The notes beneath the pieces are model-generated. The model had not been told where the DNA came from. It ran no database searches and worked only from the letters and a program-made list of their open reading frames with translations. This document shows, one piece after another, positions 7,008 through 14,758 of a stretch of 18,464 nt of DNA (the stretch's first letter is position 1; the number at the start of each line of letters is the position of its first letter). The translations under genes were made by a program, and so were the position numbers. The stretch is from positions 1-18,464 of the forward strand of contig JANXQX010000018.1 of NCBI GenBank assembly GCA_025353305.1. Direction: 5' to 3'. Source of the DNA: Holophagaceae bacterium (GTDB lineage Bacteria > Acidobacteriota > Holophagae > Holophagales > Holophagaceae).

Positions 7008-7991
7008 CTACCCTTCCTTCAACCAGCGGGCGGCTTGCCGTGCGTAGTAGGTGAAGATCATGTCGGCGCCCGCCCGCCGGATTCCCAGAAGGCTTTCCAG
7101 CACCGTCCGCCGTTCGTCCAGCCAACCGTTAAGCGCGGCGGCCTTGAGCATCGCGTACTCGCCGCTCACCTGGTAGGCCGCGACGGGCAGCGCCGTGGAA
7201 TCGCGCACCACCCGGAGCACATCCAGGAAGGGCAAGGCGGGCTTCACCATTACGATGTCGGCGCCTTCGTCCTCGTCCAGAGCCAGTTCCCGAAGGGCTT
7301 CGCGCACGTTGGCGGGGTCCATCTGGTAGGTTTTCTTGTCGCCGAATTTCGGCGAGGAATCCAGCGCGTCACGGAAGGGATTGTAAAAGCTCGATGCGTA
7401 CTTCACACAGTAGGAAAGGAGGCTCACCTCCGTGAAGCCCTGGTCATCAAGCCCCCCCCTGATGGCACCGATCCGGCCATCCATCATATCGCTGGGGCTG
7501 ATCACGTCGGCCCCCGCTTCCGCGTGGCAAAGGGCCTGCATGATGAGAATCTCCACGGTTTCATCGTTCAGGATCTTCCCATCCTTCACCAGGCCGTCGT
7601 GACCATCGCTGTTGTAGGGGTCAAGGGCCACGTCGGTGATGACCAGCGCTTCCGGAAATTCCCGCTTGAGGGACCGGATGACCCGTGGCACAAGGCCGGA
7701 GGGATTGTAGGCCTCGCGACCATCGGAGGTCTTTTGCGCTTCAGCGATGGCAGGAAAAAGGTCGAAGCCGGTGACACCTTCCTTCAGTGCGGCTTCCACC
7801 TCGCGAAGCACGCTGTCCGGACTCAAGCGGAAACAACCCGGCATGGAGCCGATGGCCTGGTTTTCCGCCCCTTCATGCAGGAATAACGGCAGCACGAAAT
7901 GCTCGGGGCCGAGGTGCGTCTCCCGCGCGAAGCCCCGCAGGGCAGCACTCTTGCGATTCCGACGGGGACGCTGAGGAAGATTCAAGGACAT
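7008..7991 (-). CDS. hemB: Delta-aminolevulinic acid dehydratase (porphobilinogen synthase)
   Basis: The enzyme condenses two 5-aminolevulinate molecules to porphobilinogen in tetrapyrrole synthesis. The 327-residue length is normal. The two active-site lysines are visible: Lys197 in SYCVKYASSFYNPFRDA and Lys250 in IVMVKPALPFLDV. SPSDMMDGRIGAIR and AAYQVSGEYAM are also typical. The metal region reads DVALDPYNSDGHDG, with Asp in place of the Cys residues of zinc enzymes, so it belongs to the Mg-type, non-Cys class. The ATG at 7991 has GGAG six bases upstream; an in-frame extension to 8057 runs into repeat DNA and is not credible. It is divergent from ubiX, with the heptamer array between. The compact SRAP gene follows closely. 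Confidence 0.96.
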   Translation of the reverse strand: MSLNLPQRPRRNRKSAALRGFARETHLGPEHFVLPLFLHEGAENQAIGSMPGCFRLSPDSVLREVEAALKEGVTGFDLFPAIAEAQKTSDGREAYNPSGLVPRVIRSLKREFPEALVITDVALDPYNSDGHDGLVKDGKILNDETVEILIMQALCHAEAGADVISPSDMMDGRIGAIRGGLDDQGFTEVSLLSYCVKYASSFYNPFRDALDSSPKFGDKKTYQMDPANVREALRELALDEDEGADIVMVKPALPFLDVLRVVRDSTALPVAAYQVSGEYAMLKAAALNGWLDERRTVLESLLGIRRAGADMIFTYYARQAARWLKEG

Positions 7992-8008
7992 GGCGGGCTC
8001 CAAAAACC

Positions 8009-8151
8009 GGCTGTAGGCTGTGGGCGTTGGGCCAGAAATAGCGCTGACTGCAGCCAAAAGCCTATGGCCTACAGCCTATAGCCTACAGCCTACAGCCTAC
8101 AGCCTACAGCCTACAGCCTACAGCCTACAGCCTACAGCCTACAGCCTATAG
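8009..8151. repeat. Heptamer tandem array CCTACAG x13 with inverted partner
   Basis: Thirteen consecutive 7-bp units occupy 8061-8151. Ten are exactly CCTACAG; the first is CCTATGG, and the third and last are CCTATAG. Two units in the opposite orientation (CTGTAGG, CTGTGGG) lie at 8011-8024, so the whole could fold with a loop of about 36 bp. It fills the hemB/ubiX intergenic region and ends 20 bp before the ubiX start. A short relative lies at 18224-18286. Unit length 7 and near-identity suggest recent slippage expansion. This is not a CRISPR: there are no spacers. Confidence 0.9.
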
Positions 8152-8171
8152 CCCCGTGTCACACTGGTTCC

Positions 8172-8747
8172 ATGGGCGGAAAACGATTCACGGTGGCCAT
8201 CACGGGCGCTTCGGGCTCGGCTTTTGGCGTCGCGGTGCTGCGACGCCTTGCCGCCAATGTGGCTGTGGCAGAAATAGCATTGCTGCTATCCCCAACAGGG
8301 AAGCGCTGCCTGACGGATGAGACTGGGCTCACGGCGAAGGATCTCTGCGCCCTCAGCCCCAAGATCACCCATCATGATGAGCGGAATCTCGGCGCAGCGA
8401 TTTCCTCCGGCAGTTACCGCCAGGACGGCATGGCGATCGTGCCCTGCAGCGCCGGGGCCCTGGGACGGATCGCCTCGGGCATCAGCGAGAGCCTGGTAAG
8501 CCGCGCGGCGGATGTCTGCCTGAAGGAGCGGAACCCCTTGCTGCTTTGCCTGCGGGAGACGCCGCTGAACCGCATCCATTTGGAGAACATGCTGCGGGTC
8601 CACGACGCTGGCGCCATTGTCATGCCCATCATGCCCGGCTTCTACTCCAAGCCCTCGGGGCTGGATGACCTTTTCGATACCTTCGCCACCCGCGTGCTGG
8701 ATCAGCTCGGACTCCCGGAAGCCGATCCCAGAAGGTGGAAGGGTTGA
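8172..8747 (+). CDS. ubiX: Flavin prenyltransferase UbiX/Pad1
   Basis: UbiX attaches a dimethylallyl group to FMN to make the prenylated cofactor of UbiD-type decarboxylases, used in ubiquinone synthesis and other decarboxylations. The 191-residue protein starts with a Rossmann strand and TGASGS (11-16). The family block PCSAGALGRIASG (91-103) and SRAADVCLKE (110-119) follow, then LLLCLRETPLN (123-133) and a MPIMPGFYSKP segment near the C terminus. Length is normal. The ATG lacks a clear Shine-Dalgarno sequence, and the heptamer array ends 20 bp upstream, so promoter and leader must lie in or beside the repeat or the mRNA may be nearly leaderless. No ubiD partner is seen in the window. Confidence 0.95.
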   Translation: MGGKRFTVAITGASGSAFGVAVLRRLAANVAVAEIALLLSPTGKRCLTDETGLTAKDLCALSPKITHHDERNLGAAISSGSYRQDGMAIVPCSAGALGRIASGISESLVSRAADVCLKERNPLLLCLRETPLNRIHLENMLRVHDAGAIVMPIMPGFYSKPSGLDDLFDTFATRVLDQLGLPEADPRRWKG

Positions 8748-8835
8748 GGTAAGGCCAGTGAGGCCCGAACCGCAACAGGCCCATCCACTCTAGAATGGGG
8801 TACTGGACTCGTTGTCCACGCCGAAGGAATGACCC

Positions 8836-9315
8836 ATGCCGCTACCCTTGCTCCTCATCGTTGCTGCCCTGCTCCAGCCTGCGCCCAACTGGGACGGCAC
8901 CTACACCCTGCAATCCGGCAAGGACCAGGTGCCTGCAGCCATCGAGAAATCCGTCGCCAGCTTGAACGCGTTCATGAAGCCGGTCTGGAGGAAGAAACTG
9001 GAAGGCCGCGAGAAGTTTTACGAATCCCTTTTGATCCTGATGGGCTCGAATCTCACCATCTCATTCGGCAAGGAGTCCCCGCTCACGGTTCCGATCGGCG
9101 GGTCTGTTTCATGGAAACGCAGCGATGGCGAGGCTTTTCTGGCCACCATGCGCAAAGACGGCGAGACCATCGTGCTCAACCTGGAGGGCGATGAGGGGCA
9201 ACGCAGCCTCGCCTTCACGCTCACGGGCGGGACCCTGACAGAGCGGATCACCGTGAAAAATCCCAAACTCTCAGCCCCGCTCGAATACACCCTCGAATTC
9301 CGCAAGTCCCAGTGA
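8836..9315 (+). CDS. Small exported protein of unknown function
   Basis: I do not recognise this 159-residue protein. It begins with a hydrophobic stretch MPLPLLLIVAALLQ, which looks like a signal peptide but lacks the usual N-terminal Lys/Arg. Then comes NWDGTYTL, a helical charged segment (about 33-70) and alternating beta-like stretches to the end (for example NLTISFG, GSVSW, TIVLNLEG, LAFTLTGG, LEYTLEF). The pattern resembles a small beta-barrel or lipocalin-like periplasmic fold, but this is only a guess. AAGGA lies about 7 bases before the ATG. Its TGA overlaps the GTG of the next gene (GTGA), so the two are probably translationally coupled. Confidence 0.75.
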   Translation: MPLPLLLIVAALLQPAPNWDGTYTLQSGKDQVPAAIEKSVASLNAFMKPVWRKKLEGREKFYESLLILMGSNLTISFGKESPLTVPIGGSVSWKRSDGEAFLATMRKDGETIVLNLEGDEGQRSLAFTLTGGTLTERITVKNPKLSAPLEYTLEFRKSQ

Positions 9316-10307
9316 GCGGTCTCCAACTCCTGGCTCCCCCACCCCTGAATGCCCCATGGTGGGCGCGGAGCGCGAACGCCCAGACAGTCCTGGGGGATAA
9401 ATTGCCTTCCCCCACGCCCAAAACACCCGGCGAATCCATCCGGGTAAGGCTTGATGATGGCGATGCGCTGGCCGGCCGGACCTGGGTAGGAACCACGGAG
9501 ACGGTAGTGCTGCTCTTTCATGGCCTGGGGGGATCCCACGACGCCACCTACATGAATCGCGCTGTGGTTCTTTCCCTATCGCGGGGCCATACCGTCTGGG
9601 CCATGAACCACCGGGGCTGCGGCGAGGGCCGAGGATTGGCCAAGGGCACCTATCACAGCGGCCGGGCGGATGATATCGGGGCGGTCATCAAAGCGGCGCG
9701 ACGGGCCCACCCTGGCAAGCGCATCGCGGTCATCGGTTTCTCGTTGAGCGGCAATGCGTTGTTGCTGAACCTGGGTGATGGCCTCGGTATTTTCGAAAAA
9801 CCCGATGTTGCCATCGCCGTGAATCCCCCCATTGATCTGGCCCGCTGCGCGGTAAGACTCAAGACGGGCTTCAACCGGATTTATGACTTGCGCTTCGTTA
9901 TCAGGTGCCGCCGTTCCGTTCGAGAACGGGTGGCAGATGGCCTGATCCAGGACATCTACCTGATTCCCCGCTTCTGCACGTTGATGGATTTCGACGATTT
10001 GTACACAGCTCCGGCAAGCGGATTCAGGAACCGTGAACACTACTACGAGCGGTGCTCGGCGGGCCCGCATCTTGCCAACATCCAAACACCCACGGTGATC
10101 CTCACGGCCGAGGATGATCCGTTCGTGGCGGCAGAATCATTCCGGGAATTCAAGGTCTCGGATTCGGTCCACCTCCACATCGAAGCCACGGGCGGACACA
10201 TGGGCTACCTCACCAAGGGCAATCCATCCAGACGATGGCTGGATATGGCCCTTGGGCATTATCTGGATGCGCTGCTGGGGAATGGAATCGAGACTCGTGA
10301 GTCATGA
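9312..10307 (+). CDS. Alpha/beta hydrolase, YheT family
   Basis: A cytoplasmic serine-hydrolase fold protein of 331 residues, like E. coli YheT (COG0429). Visible are PPLNAPWWARSANAQTVLG near the start (the family PPxWxxxxHxQT region), HGLGGSHD (70-77, oxyanion side), NHRGCG (99-104), the nucleophile elbow GFSLSGN with Ser144, AEDDPF with the likely catalytic Asp at 268-269, and GGHMGY with His296. The elbow has Ser where most members have Gly after the nucleophile-x pair. The substrate is unknown; members act as esterases or lipases. The GTG start overlaps the previous stop and has no strong Shine-Dalgarno sequence, but the family N-terminal motif begins only a few residues later, supporting it. 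Confidence 0.9.
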   Translation: MSGLQLLAPPPLNAPWWARSANAQTVLGDKLPSPTPKTPGESIRVRLDDGDALAGRTWVGTTETVVLLFHGLGGSHDATYMNRAVVLSLSRGHTVWAMNHRGCGEGRGLAKGTYHSGRADDIGAVIKAARRAHPGKRIAVIGFSLSGNALLLNLGDGLGIFEKPDVAIAVNPPIDLARCAVRLKTGFNRIYDLRFVIRCRRSVRERVADGLIQDIYLIPRFCTLMDFDDLYTAPASGFRNREHYYERCSAGPHLANIQTPTVILTAEDDPFVAAESFREFKVSDSVHLHIEATGGHMGYLTKGNPSRRWLDMALGHYLDALLGNGIETRES

Positions 10308-10317
10308 GGGAAGGTTG

Positions 10318-10390
10318 TAACCGCGAAAAACGCGAAATCACGCGAATGGACTCGCCGATTGTTAGCGTTTTTTCGCGACATTCGCGGTTA
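10318..10390. repeat. Inverted-repeat element with 10-bp-phased arms (CGCGAA type)
   Basis: The left arm (10318-10348) carries three CGCGAA words exactly 10 bp apart. The right arm (10361-10390) is the approximate reverse complement, starting GTTAGCG and ending TTCGCGGTTA. The outermost TAACCGCGAA matches exactly in inverted orientation. The element lies between the YheT hydrolase stop and the lipB start. It could act as a transcript-end structure, but no T-run follows it. Confidence 0.7.
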
Positions 10391-10445
10391 CTGCTTTCCC
10401 CACCAACCAGATTCGGGACCCCTGGTTGCTGCCACACTTAGAGCC

Positions 10446-11594
10446 ATGAACCTCACCAGCTTTGAACCGCCCCGGCCCGCCCAGCTCCGACGCTTCGGCA
10501 AGGTTTTCTATACCGCTGGACTGAGGATGCAGAAGGCCCTCGCCGAGTTCGTGGCGGAGGCGTCAAATCCAGATCAGCTGGTGATGCTGTCACACAATCC
10601 GGTTTTCACGCTGGGCCGGAACGCATCAGCGGCGGACATCCATGTCAGCCCGGAGTTCTGCGAGCAGCAGGGTGTGGAAATCCATCAGACGGATCGCGGG
10701 GGCGAGGTCACCTACCACGGCCCGGGGCAGCTCGTGGTCTATCCAATCTGCAATCTCGGCGGTGGCCGTCAGGATGTGGGCCGTCTCGTGCGAGGCCTTG
10801 AAGAAGCCATGATCCGCACCGCCGCCGACTTCGATGTCGCAGCGGATCGGCTGCAGGGAGCGCCGGGCATTTGGGTGGATGCTTCCAGATTCCGGAAAGG
10901 CGGCGGCCTCGAAAAACTTGGCGCGGTTGGCCTGCACCTGCGCCGCTGGATCACCACCCATGGCATCGCCTTCAACGTGGAGCCCAACCTCGCTCACTTT
11001 GACTGGATCACGCCGTGTGGCTTCACGGATAAAGGGGTCTGCTCGCTACGCGCCTTGATCGGGGATGCCGCTCCTGACTTCGAGACCGCCGCGGACCATC
11101 TCCAGCAGCATCTTTGCGAGTGCCTGGGGCTTGATATCCAGTCCTCCAATCCTCCCAGCCAAAGCGTCAACGCCCTCACCTGGAGGCGCGGCCCGGAGGG
11201 TCCTGAAATATTGATGATGCTGCGGGTGCCCTCCCATGGACTCTGGTGGCAGAGCGTCACAGGCATGATGGAGCCCGGCGAGAGTTGCGAGGAGACCGCC
11301 CTTCGCGAGTTGAAGGAGGAAACGGGCCTCAGCGGAAAGTTGACCCCCCTGCCCTTGAAGCACAGCTTCTGGGTGGATTCGAGCCTCATCCATTTCCCGG
11401 ACCCCGAGCCGCGCTTCAACACCGAAACCTGCTTCCACATGGAAGTGCTCACGGACGCCCCCGTTCGACTTGCGCCCGATGAACACAGCGAATTCAAATG
11501 GTGCGGATTCAAGGAAGCCTATGACCTGATGCGGTGGGAGGGCTCCAAAGCCGCGCTGCGGCTTTTGGAAAGGGAACTGGGACCGGAACAGTAG
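10446..11594 (+). CDS. lipB: Fusion: octanoyltransferase LipB + NudB-like Nudix hydrolase
   Basis: This single 382-residue frame joins two enzymes. Residues 1 to about 232 are LipB, which moves octanoyl from acyl carrier protein to lipoyl domains. They show FTLGRNAS, RGGEVTYHGPGQLVVYP (84-100), KLGAVGLHLRRW with Lys157, ITTHGIAFNV and PCGFTDKGVCSLR with Cys191; Lys and Cys are the catalytic pair. Residues from about 241 are a Nudix domain with a perfect Nudix box (273-295, GMMEPGES...RELKEETGL). It also has WWQSVTG, FNTETCFHM and EHSEFKW, which resemble E. coli NudB (dihydroneopterin triphosphate pyrophosphatase). I chose ATG 10446 because the in-frame extension to 10359 lies within the CGCGAA repeat. 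No frameshift or internal stop separates the halves. LipB is certain; the Nudix substrate is inferred. Confidence 0.93.
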   Translation: MNLTSFEPPRPAQLRRFGKVFYTAGLRMQKALAEFVAEASNPDQLVMLSHNPVFTLGRNASAADIHVSPEFCEQQGVEIHQTDRGGEVTYHGPGQLVVYPICNLGGGRQDVGRLVRGLEEAMIRTAADFDVAADRLQGAPGIWVDASRFRKGGGLEKLGAVGLHLRRWITTHGIAFNVEPNLAHFDWITPCGFTDKGVCSLRALIGDAAPDFETAADHLQQHLCECLGLDIQSSNPPSQSVNALTWRRGPEGPEILMMLRVPSHGLWWQSVTGMMEPGESCEETALRELKEETGLSGKLTPLPLKHSFWVDSSLIHFPDPEPRFNTETCFHMEVLTDAPVRLAPDEHSEFKWCGFKEAYDLMRWEGSKAALRLLERELGPEQ

Positions 11595-11692
11595 GCTGGC
11601 TATGCCCGGATTTCAATCCGAACCGCCCCGAACCTTGTTTTGCTTGCGGCCCCGGCCGCTCTGAGGTGAACTGAAGCGTCCAGGAGTCGCTC

Positions 11693-12832
11693 ATGTTTCC
11701 GATGTTCACCGATGACCAGCTCGCCATCCGGGACGCCGCGCGGGAATTCGCCCTGCACGAAATCGAACCTGGCGCCATGGCCCGGGACCACGCCTCGGAA
11801 TTCCCGGCCGCCATCATCAAGCAGCTGGGTGAGATGGGTTTCATGGGCATGAGCATCCCCGAAACCTACGGCGGTGCGGGCGTGGACTACCTGAGCTACA
11901 TCCTGGCGCTTGAGGAGATCGCCCGGGTGGATGCATCGGTGGCAGTGACCATGAGCGTGAACAACTCCGTGGCCTGCGCACCCATCCTTGAATTCGGCAC
12001 CGAGGCGCAGAAGCAGAAGTACCTCAAACCACTCGCTTCGGGTGCAGTCATCGGCGGCTTCATGCTCACCGAGCCCAATGCCGGCAGCGATGTGGCCGCC
12101 CTGAAGACCAGAGGCACGAAGGTTGAGGGGGGCTGGAACCTGAACGGGTCCAAAGCCTGGATCACCAACGGAAGCGTCGGAAAATATTTTGTGATCATGG
12201 TCATCACGCATCCCGAGAGGGGCAAGAAAGGCATCAGCGCTTTCCTACTCGACGCGGATCAGCCGGGCGTCATCATGGCCAGGCCCGAAGAAAAGATGGG
12301 ACTGCGCTCCTCGAAGACGGTGATGGTCGCGCTGGAAGATGCCTTCGTGGCTGACAGTGATCTGCTGGGCGAATACGGCGATGGACTGAAGGTGGCGTTC
12401 AACGGCCTGGACGGTGGCCGTATCGGCATCGCAGCCCAGGCCTTGGGGATCGCCCAGAGAGCGCTGGACGAATCCGTCGTCTACGCTAAGACCCGTTTCA
12501 CCTTCGGCAAACCCATCGGCGAGCACCAGGCCATCGAGACCTATCTTGCGGAAATGGAAGCCCGCGTGCAGGCCTCGCGCCTGCTGGTCTACAAGGCCGC
12601 TTCCTACAAGAACGAAGGGCTGCCCTGCACGCTGGAGGCCGCCACCGCCAAGCTTTTCACAACCGAAAATGCGGTCTGGGTTTGCGACCGCGCCGTACAA
12701 ATCTTCGGCGGCTACGGCTACAGCCGCGAATATGTGGTCGAGCGCCTGTACCGTGATGTCCGCGTGACCACCATCTACGAGGGCACCTCCGAGATCCAGC
12801 GCATCGTGGTGGCAAGACAGCTACTCAAGTAG
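11693..12832 (+). CDS. Acyl-CoA dehydrogenase, short-chain/butyryl type
   Basis: A 379-residue FAD enzyme that introduces the alpha-beta double bond into acyl-CoA and passes electrons to electron-transfer flavoprotein. Visible are GFMGMSIPETYGGAG near the N terminus, the FAD/substrate motif MLTEPNAGSD, NGSKAWITNG, the RFTFGKPIGEHQAI helix, QIFGGYGYSREY, and the catalytic glutamate Glu363 in IYEGTSEIQR near the C terminus. The glutamate position fits short- and medium-chain enzymes rather than isovaleryl- or long-chain types. AGGAG lies six bases before the ATG. A 14-bp palindrome (11646-11659, GCGGCC-CC-GGCCGC) lies upstream. No ETF or other beta-oxidation gene is adjacent, so the exact substrate is open. 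Confidence 0.95.
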   Translation: MFPMFTDDQLAIRDAAREFALHEIEPGAMARDHASEFPAAIIKQLGEMGFMGMSIPETYGGAGVDYLSYILALEEIARVDASVAVTMSVNNSVACAPILEFGTEAQKQKYLKPLASGAVIGGFMLTEPNAGSDVAALKTRGTKVEGGWNLNGSKAWITNGSVGKYFVIMVITHPERGKKGISAFLLDADQPGVIMARPEEKMGLRSSKTVMVALEDAFVADSDLLGEYGDGLKVAFNGLDGGRIGIAAQALGIAQRALDESVVYAKTRFTFGKPIGEHQAIETYLAEMEARVQASRLLVYKAASYKNEGLPCTLEAATAKLFTTENAVWVCDRAVQIFGGYGYSREYVVERLYRDVRVTTIYEGTSEIQRIVVARQLLK

Positions 12833-12905
12833 TCTGCGAGCCGAAGGAAAATCGGACCATGGGACCGGGCTGGCCTAAGCGCACCTGAAAATATTTTATA
12901 ATCTA

Positions 12906-12940
12906 GGTTGATAAAGTAAACGTTGTATACATAATTAACC
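12906..12940 (+). promoter_or_regulatory. Likely sigma-70 promoter with overlapping palindrome for the tetR-exporter operon
   Basis: In an AT-rich stretch unlike its surroundings, TTGATA (12908-12913) is 16 bp from CATAAT (12930-12935), close to the -35 and -10 consensus. Transcription would start near 12942, about 20 bases before the tetR ATG at 12962. An inverted repeat, GGTTGAT (12906-12912) and ATTAACC (12934-12940), overlaps both boxes and is a candidate operator for TetR self-repression. The palindrome is imperfect, so the operator call is weaker than the promoter call. Confidence 0.5.
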
Positions 12941-12961
12941 ATGTTGATCAATGGAGGGCCC

Positions 12962-13627
12962 ATGGGACCGACCGACCGGCGGGAACGTGAAAAAGAAAAG
13001 CTGAAGAAGCAGATCCTCGACGCGGCGCGCTACCTCTTCGCCCGGGATGGCTACGATTCCGTCACGATGCGGGCCATCGCCGACCGCATCGAGTACAGCC
13101 CCCGCACCATCTACCTCCACTTCCAGGACAAGGAGGACCTGATCCGGGAGCTTTGCCGCAATGACTTCAGCGAGTTCGGCAAGGGCTTCGCCAAGCTGGC
13201 GACGGTGAAGGACCCGATCCAACGCCTGAAAGCTCTGGGGCTGACTTACGCGCAGTTCGGCGAGGATTTCCCCAACCACTACCGCCTCATGTTCATGTCC
13301 GAAGCCCCTGATTTCGAGGGCAAGGGCGAGGAGGACTGGAAGGGCGATCCCGAAATGGACGCCTATGCTTTTTTATTGGGAACTGCGGCCGAAGCCATCG
13401 CCACGGGCCGCCTCCTCCCGGTCTACAAGGATCCGGAACTGCTGGCCCAGACCATGTGGGCGGGCATCCACGGCGTTCTCGCCCTCCACTTTTCCAAGTG
13501 CAACGACCCCTGGGTGAAGTGGCGGCCTTTGAAAAAACGCGTGAAGACCATGGTGGACCTGCAGGTGGACGGGCTTCTCGCAAAGCCCGCCGCTGCCCCG
13601 AAGCCGGCCGGAAAGAAGGGCGCCTGA
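12962..13627 (+). CDS. TetR/AcrR-family transcriptional regulator
   Basis: The 221-residue protein has the N-terminal TetR DNA-binding domain. ILDAARYLFARDGYDSVTM leads into the helix-turn-helix (about 36-57) MRAIADRIEYSPRTIYLHF, followed by KEDLIREL. The C-terminal ligand/dimer domain is helical, and the tail is Pro/Ala/Lys-rich. I chose ATG 12962 because GGAGGG lies just upstream and a promoter-like sequence ends about 20 bases earlier; an ATG at 12941 would leave almost no leader. The stop is one base from the permease ATG, so it is the first gene of the exporter operon and most likely represses it, being relieved by a transported or toxic compound. The ligand is unknown. Confidence 0.93.
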   Translation: MGPTDRREREKEKLKKQILDAARYLFARDGYDSVTMRAIADRIEYSPRTIYLHFQDKEDLIRELCRNDFSEFGKGFAKLATVKDPIQRLKALGLTYAQFGEDFPNHYRLMFMSEAPDFEGKGEEDWKGDPEMDAYAFLLGTAAEAIATGRLLPVYKDPELLAQTMWAGIHGVLALHFSKCNDPWVKWRPLKKRVKTMVDLQVDGLLAKPAAAPKPAGKKGA

Positions 13628-13628
13628 C

Positions 13629-14756
13629 ATGGTTGATCTGGCCCTGAAGATCCTGCTCCACGACAAGCTGCGCTTCACCATCACCGTGGCGGGCGTCGCC
13701 TTCGCGGTGGCCCTGGTGCTGTCCCAGATGGGCCTCTTTTTCGGCCTGCTGAGCAACGCCACGTTGACCATCCGCCACGCCAGCGCTGATCTGTGGGTGA
13801 CCTCCCGCAACACGCCCAACGTGGACTTCGCCCACCAATTTTCCGAGACCTACGTGAATCGTGTTCGCTCCGTTCCCGGCGTCGCCAGGGCCGACAACTT
13901 GATCGTCACCTTTATGAACATCTCGCTACCCAACGGGGCCGAAGAAGGCGGCATCTTCTATGCCCTTGATGGCTTCGGCGCCTGGAACCTGCCCTGGAGC
14001 GTGAAGGAGGGAAACATCCAGGACCTCCGCCGCGGTGAATTCATCTTCCTGGATGAGAGCGCCAAGCGCCGCCTGGGCGATTTCGCCACCGGCGATTTCC
14101 GGGAAGTGCAGCACAACCGCCTCCGCATCGCGGGCCAATCCCAGGAGGCCAAATCTTTCACCACCACGCCCGTCTCCTTCATCGATTTCCGCCGCGCCCA
14201 GGAAATGAATCCCGATCTTCTGAATGGCAACACCAGCTATGTGCTGGTGAAACTGGCGCCCGGCGCGGATGTGAAAACCGTTAAAGCGGAAATCCAGCAC
14301 CGCCTGCCCTTCAACGATGTGTACACCTCCGAGGAATGGGCCACGAAATCCGAGGCCTACTGGATCAAGAACACGGGCATCGGCCTCAACGCCTTCCTCG
14401 CGGTATTCCTGGGCGTCCTGGTGGGTGTGGTCGTGGTGGCCCAGACCCTGTACACCTCCACCATGGAGCACATCAAGGAATTCGGCACCGTGAAGGCCAT
14501 CGGCGGCAGCAACTCGGACATCTACCGCATCCTGGCGCGCCAGGCCACCATCGCCGCGGTGTTGGGTTTTGTGCTCGGTCTGGGACTGGCCTTCGCCCAG
14601 AAGCCCGCCATCGAGGCCATGGCACTGAAACTCATCATGCCCACCTCCACCATTCTCGTGGTGGCCGTCGGCACGCTTCTGCTCTGCCTCGCCTCCGCCA
14701 TGGTCAGCTTCCGCAAGGTGGCCAATGTGGATCCGGGCCTCGTCTTCCGGAGTTAG
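13629..14756 (+). CDS. ABC exporter permease, FtsX/MacB-like (DevC type)
   Basis: The 375-residue inner-membrane protein has one transmembrane segment near the N terminus (about 15-37), a large periplasmic domain (about 40-250), and three C-terminal segments (about 254-276, 304-324, 341-361). This is the four-helix topology of the FtsX/MacB fold. Between helices 2 and 3, EFGTVKAIGGSNSDIYRIL is the coupling-helix region typical of the family. It lacks a fused ATPase; the ATPase gene starts two bases after its stop. With the adaptor gene that follows, the order resembles the cyanobacterial DevBCA glycolipid exporter and MacAB-type pumps. The substrate cannot be told from sequence. Confidence 0.92.
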   Translation: MVDLALKILLHDKLRFTITVAGVAFAVALVLSQMGLFFGLLSNATLTIRHASADLWVTSRNTPNVDFAHQFSETYVNRVRSVPGVARADNLIVTFMNISLPNGAEEGGIFYALDGFGAWNLPWSVKEGNIQDLRRGEFIFLDESAKRRLGDFATGDFREVQHNRLRIAGQSQEAKSFTTTPVSFIDFRRAQEMNPDLLNGNTSYVLVKLAPGADVKTVKAEIQHRLPFNDVYTSEEWATKSEAYWIKNTGIGLNAFLAVFLGVLVGVVVVAQTLYTSTMEHIKEFGTVKAIGGSNSDIYRILARQATIAAVLGFVLGLGLAFAQKPAIEAMALKLIMPTSTILVVAVGTLLLCLASAMVSFRKVANVDPGLVFRS

Positions 14757-14758
14757 GA

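Noticed and set aside
6540..7886. 448-residue plus-strand ORF across the SRAP and hemB genes
   Set aside because: It is antisense to hemB, whose active-site motifs are unmistakable. Long shadow ORFs are expected at this GC content.
7992..8057. 22-residue N-terminal extension of HemB
   Set aside because: It would be encoded by repeat DNA. ATG 7991 has GGAG at good spacing and gives the normal family N terminus.
8061..8151. CRISPR-like repeat array
   Set aside because: The units are 7 bp and contiguous with no spacers, and no cas gene is present.
8783..8800. Promoter with TAGAAT before the small exported protein gene
   Set aside because: A -10-like hexamer is present, but I found no -35 match at suitable spacing.
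10359..10445. Upstream extension of LipB
   Set aside because: It runs through the CGCGAA inverted repeat and lacks similarity to LipB N termini.
11646..11659. Palindrome before the acyl-CoA dehydrogenase as a terminator or operator
   Set aside because: GCGGCC-CC-GGCCGC is a perfect palindrome but short, pure G/C and without a T-run. Nothing else supports a function.
14336..14758. Upstream extension of the ATPase frame
   Set aside because: It overlaps the permease gene in another frame and encodes a His/Arg/Gly-rich shadow sequence. ATG 14759 has the right spacing and position.
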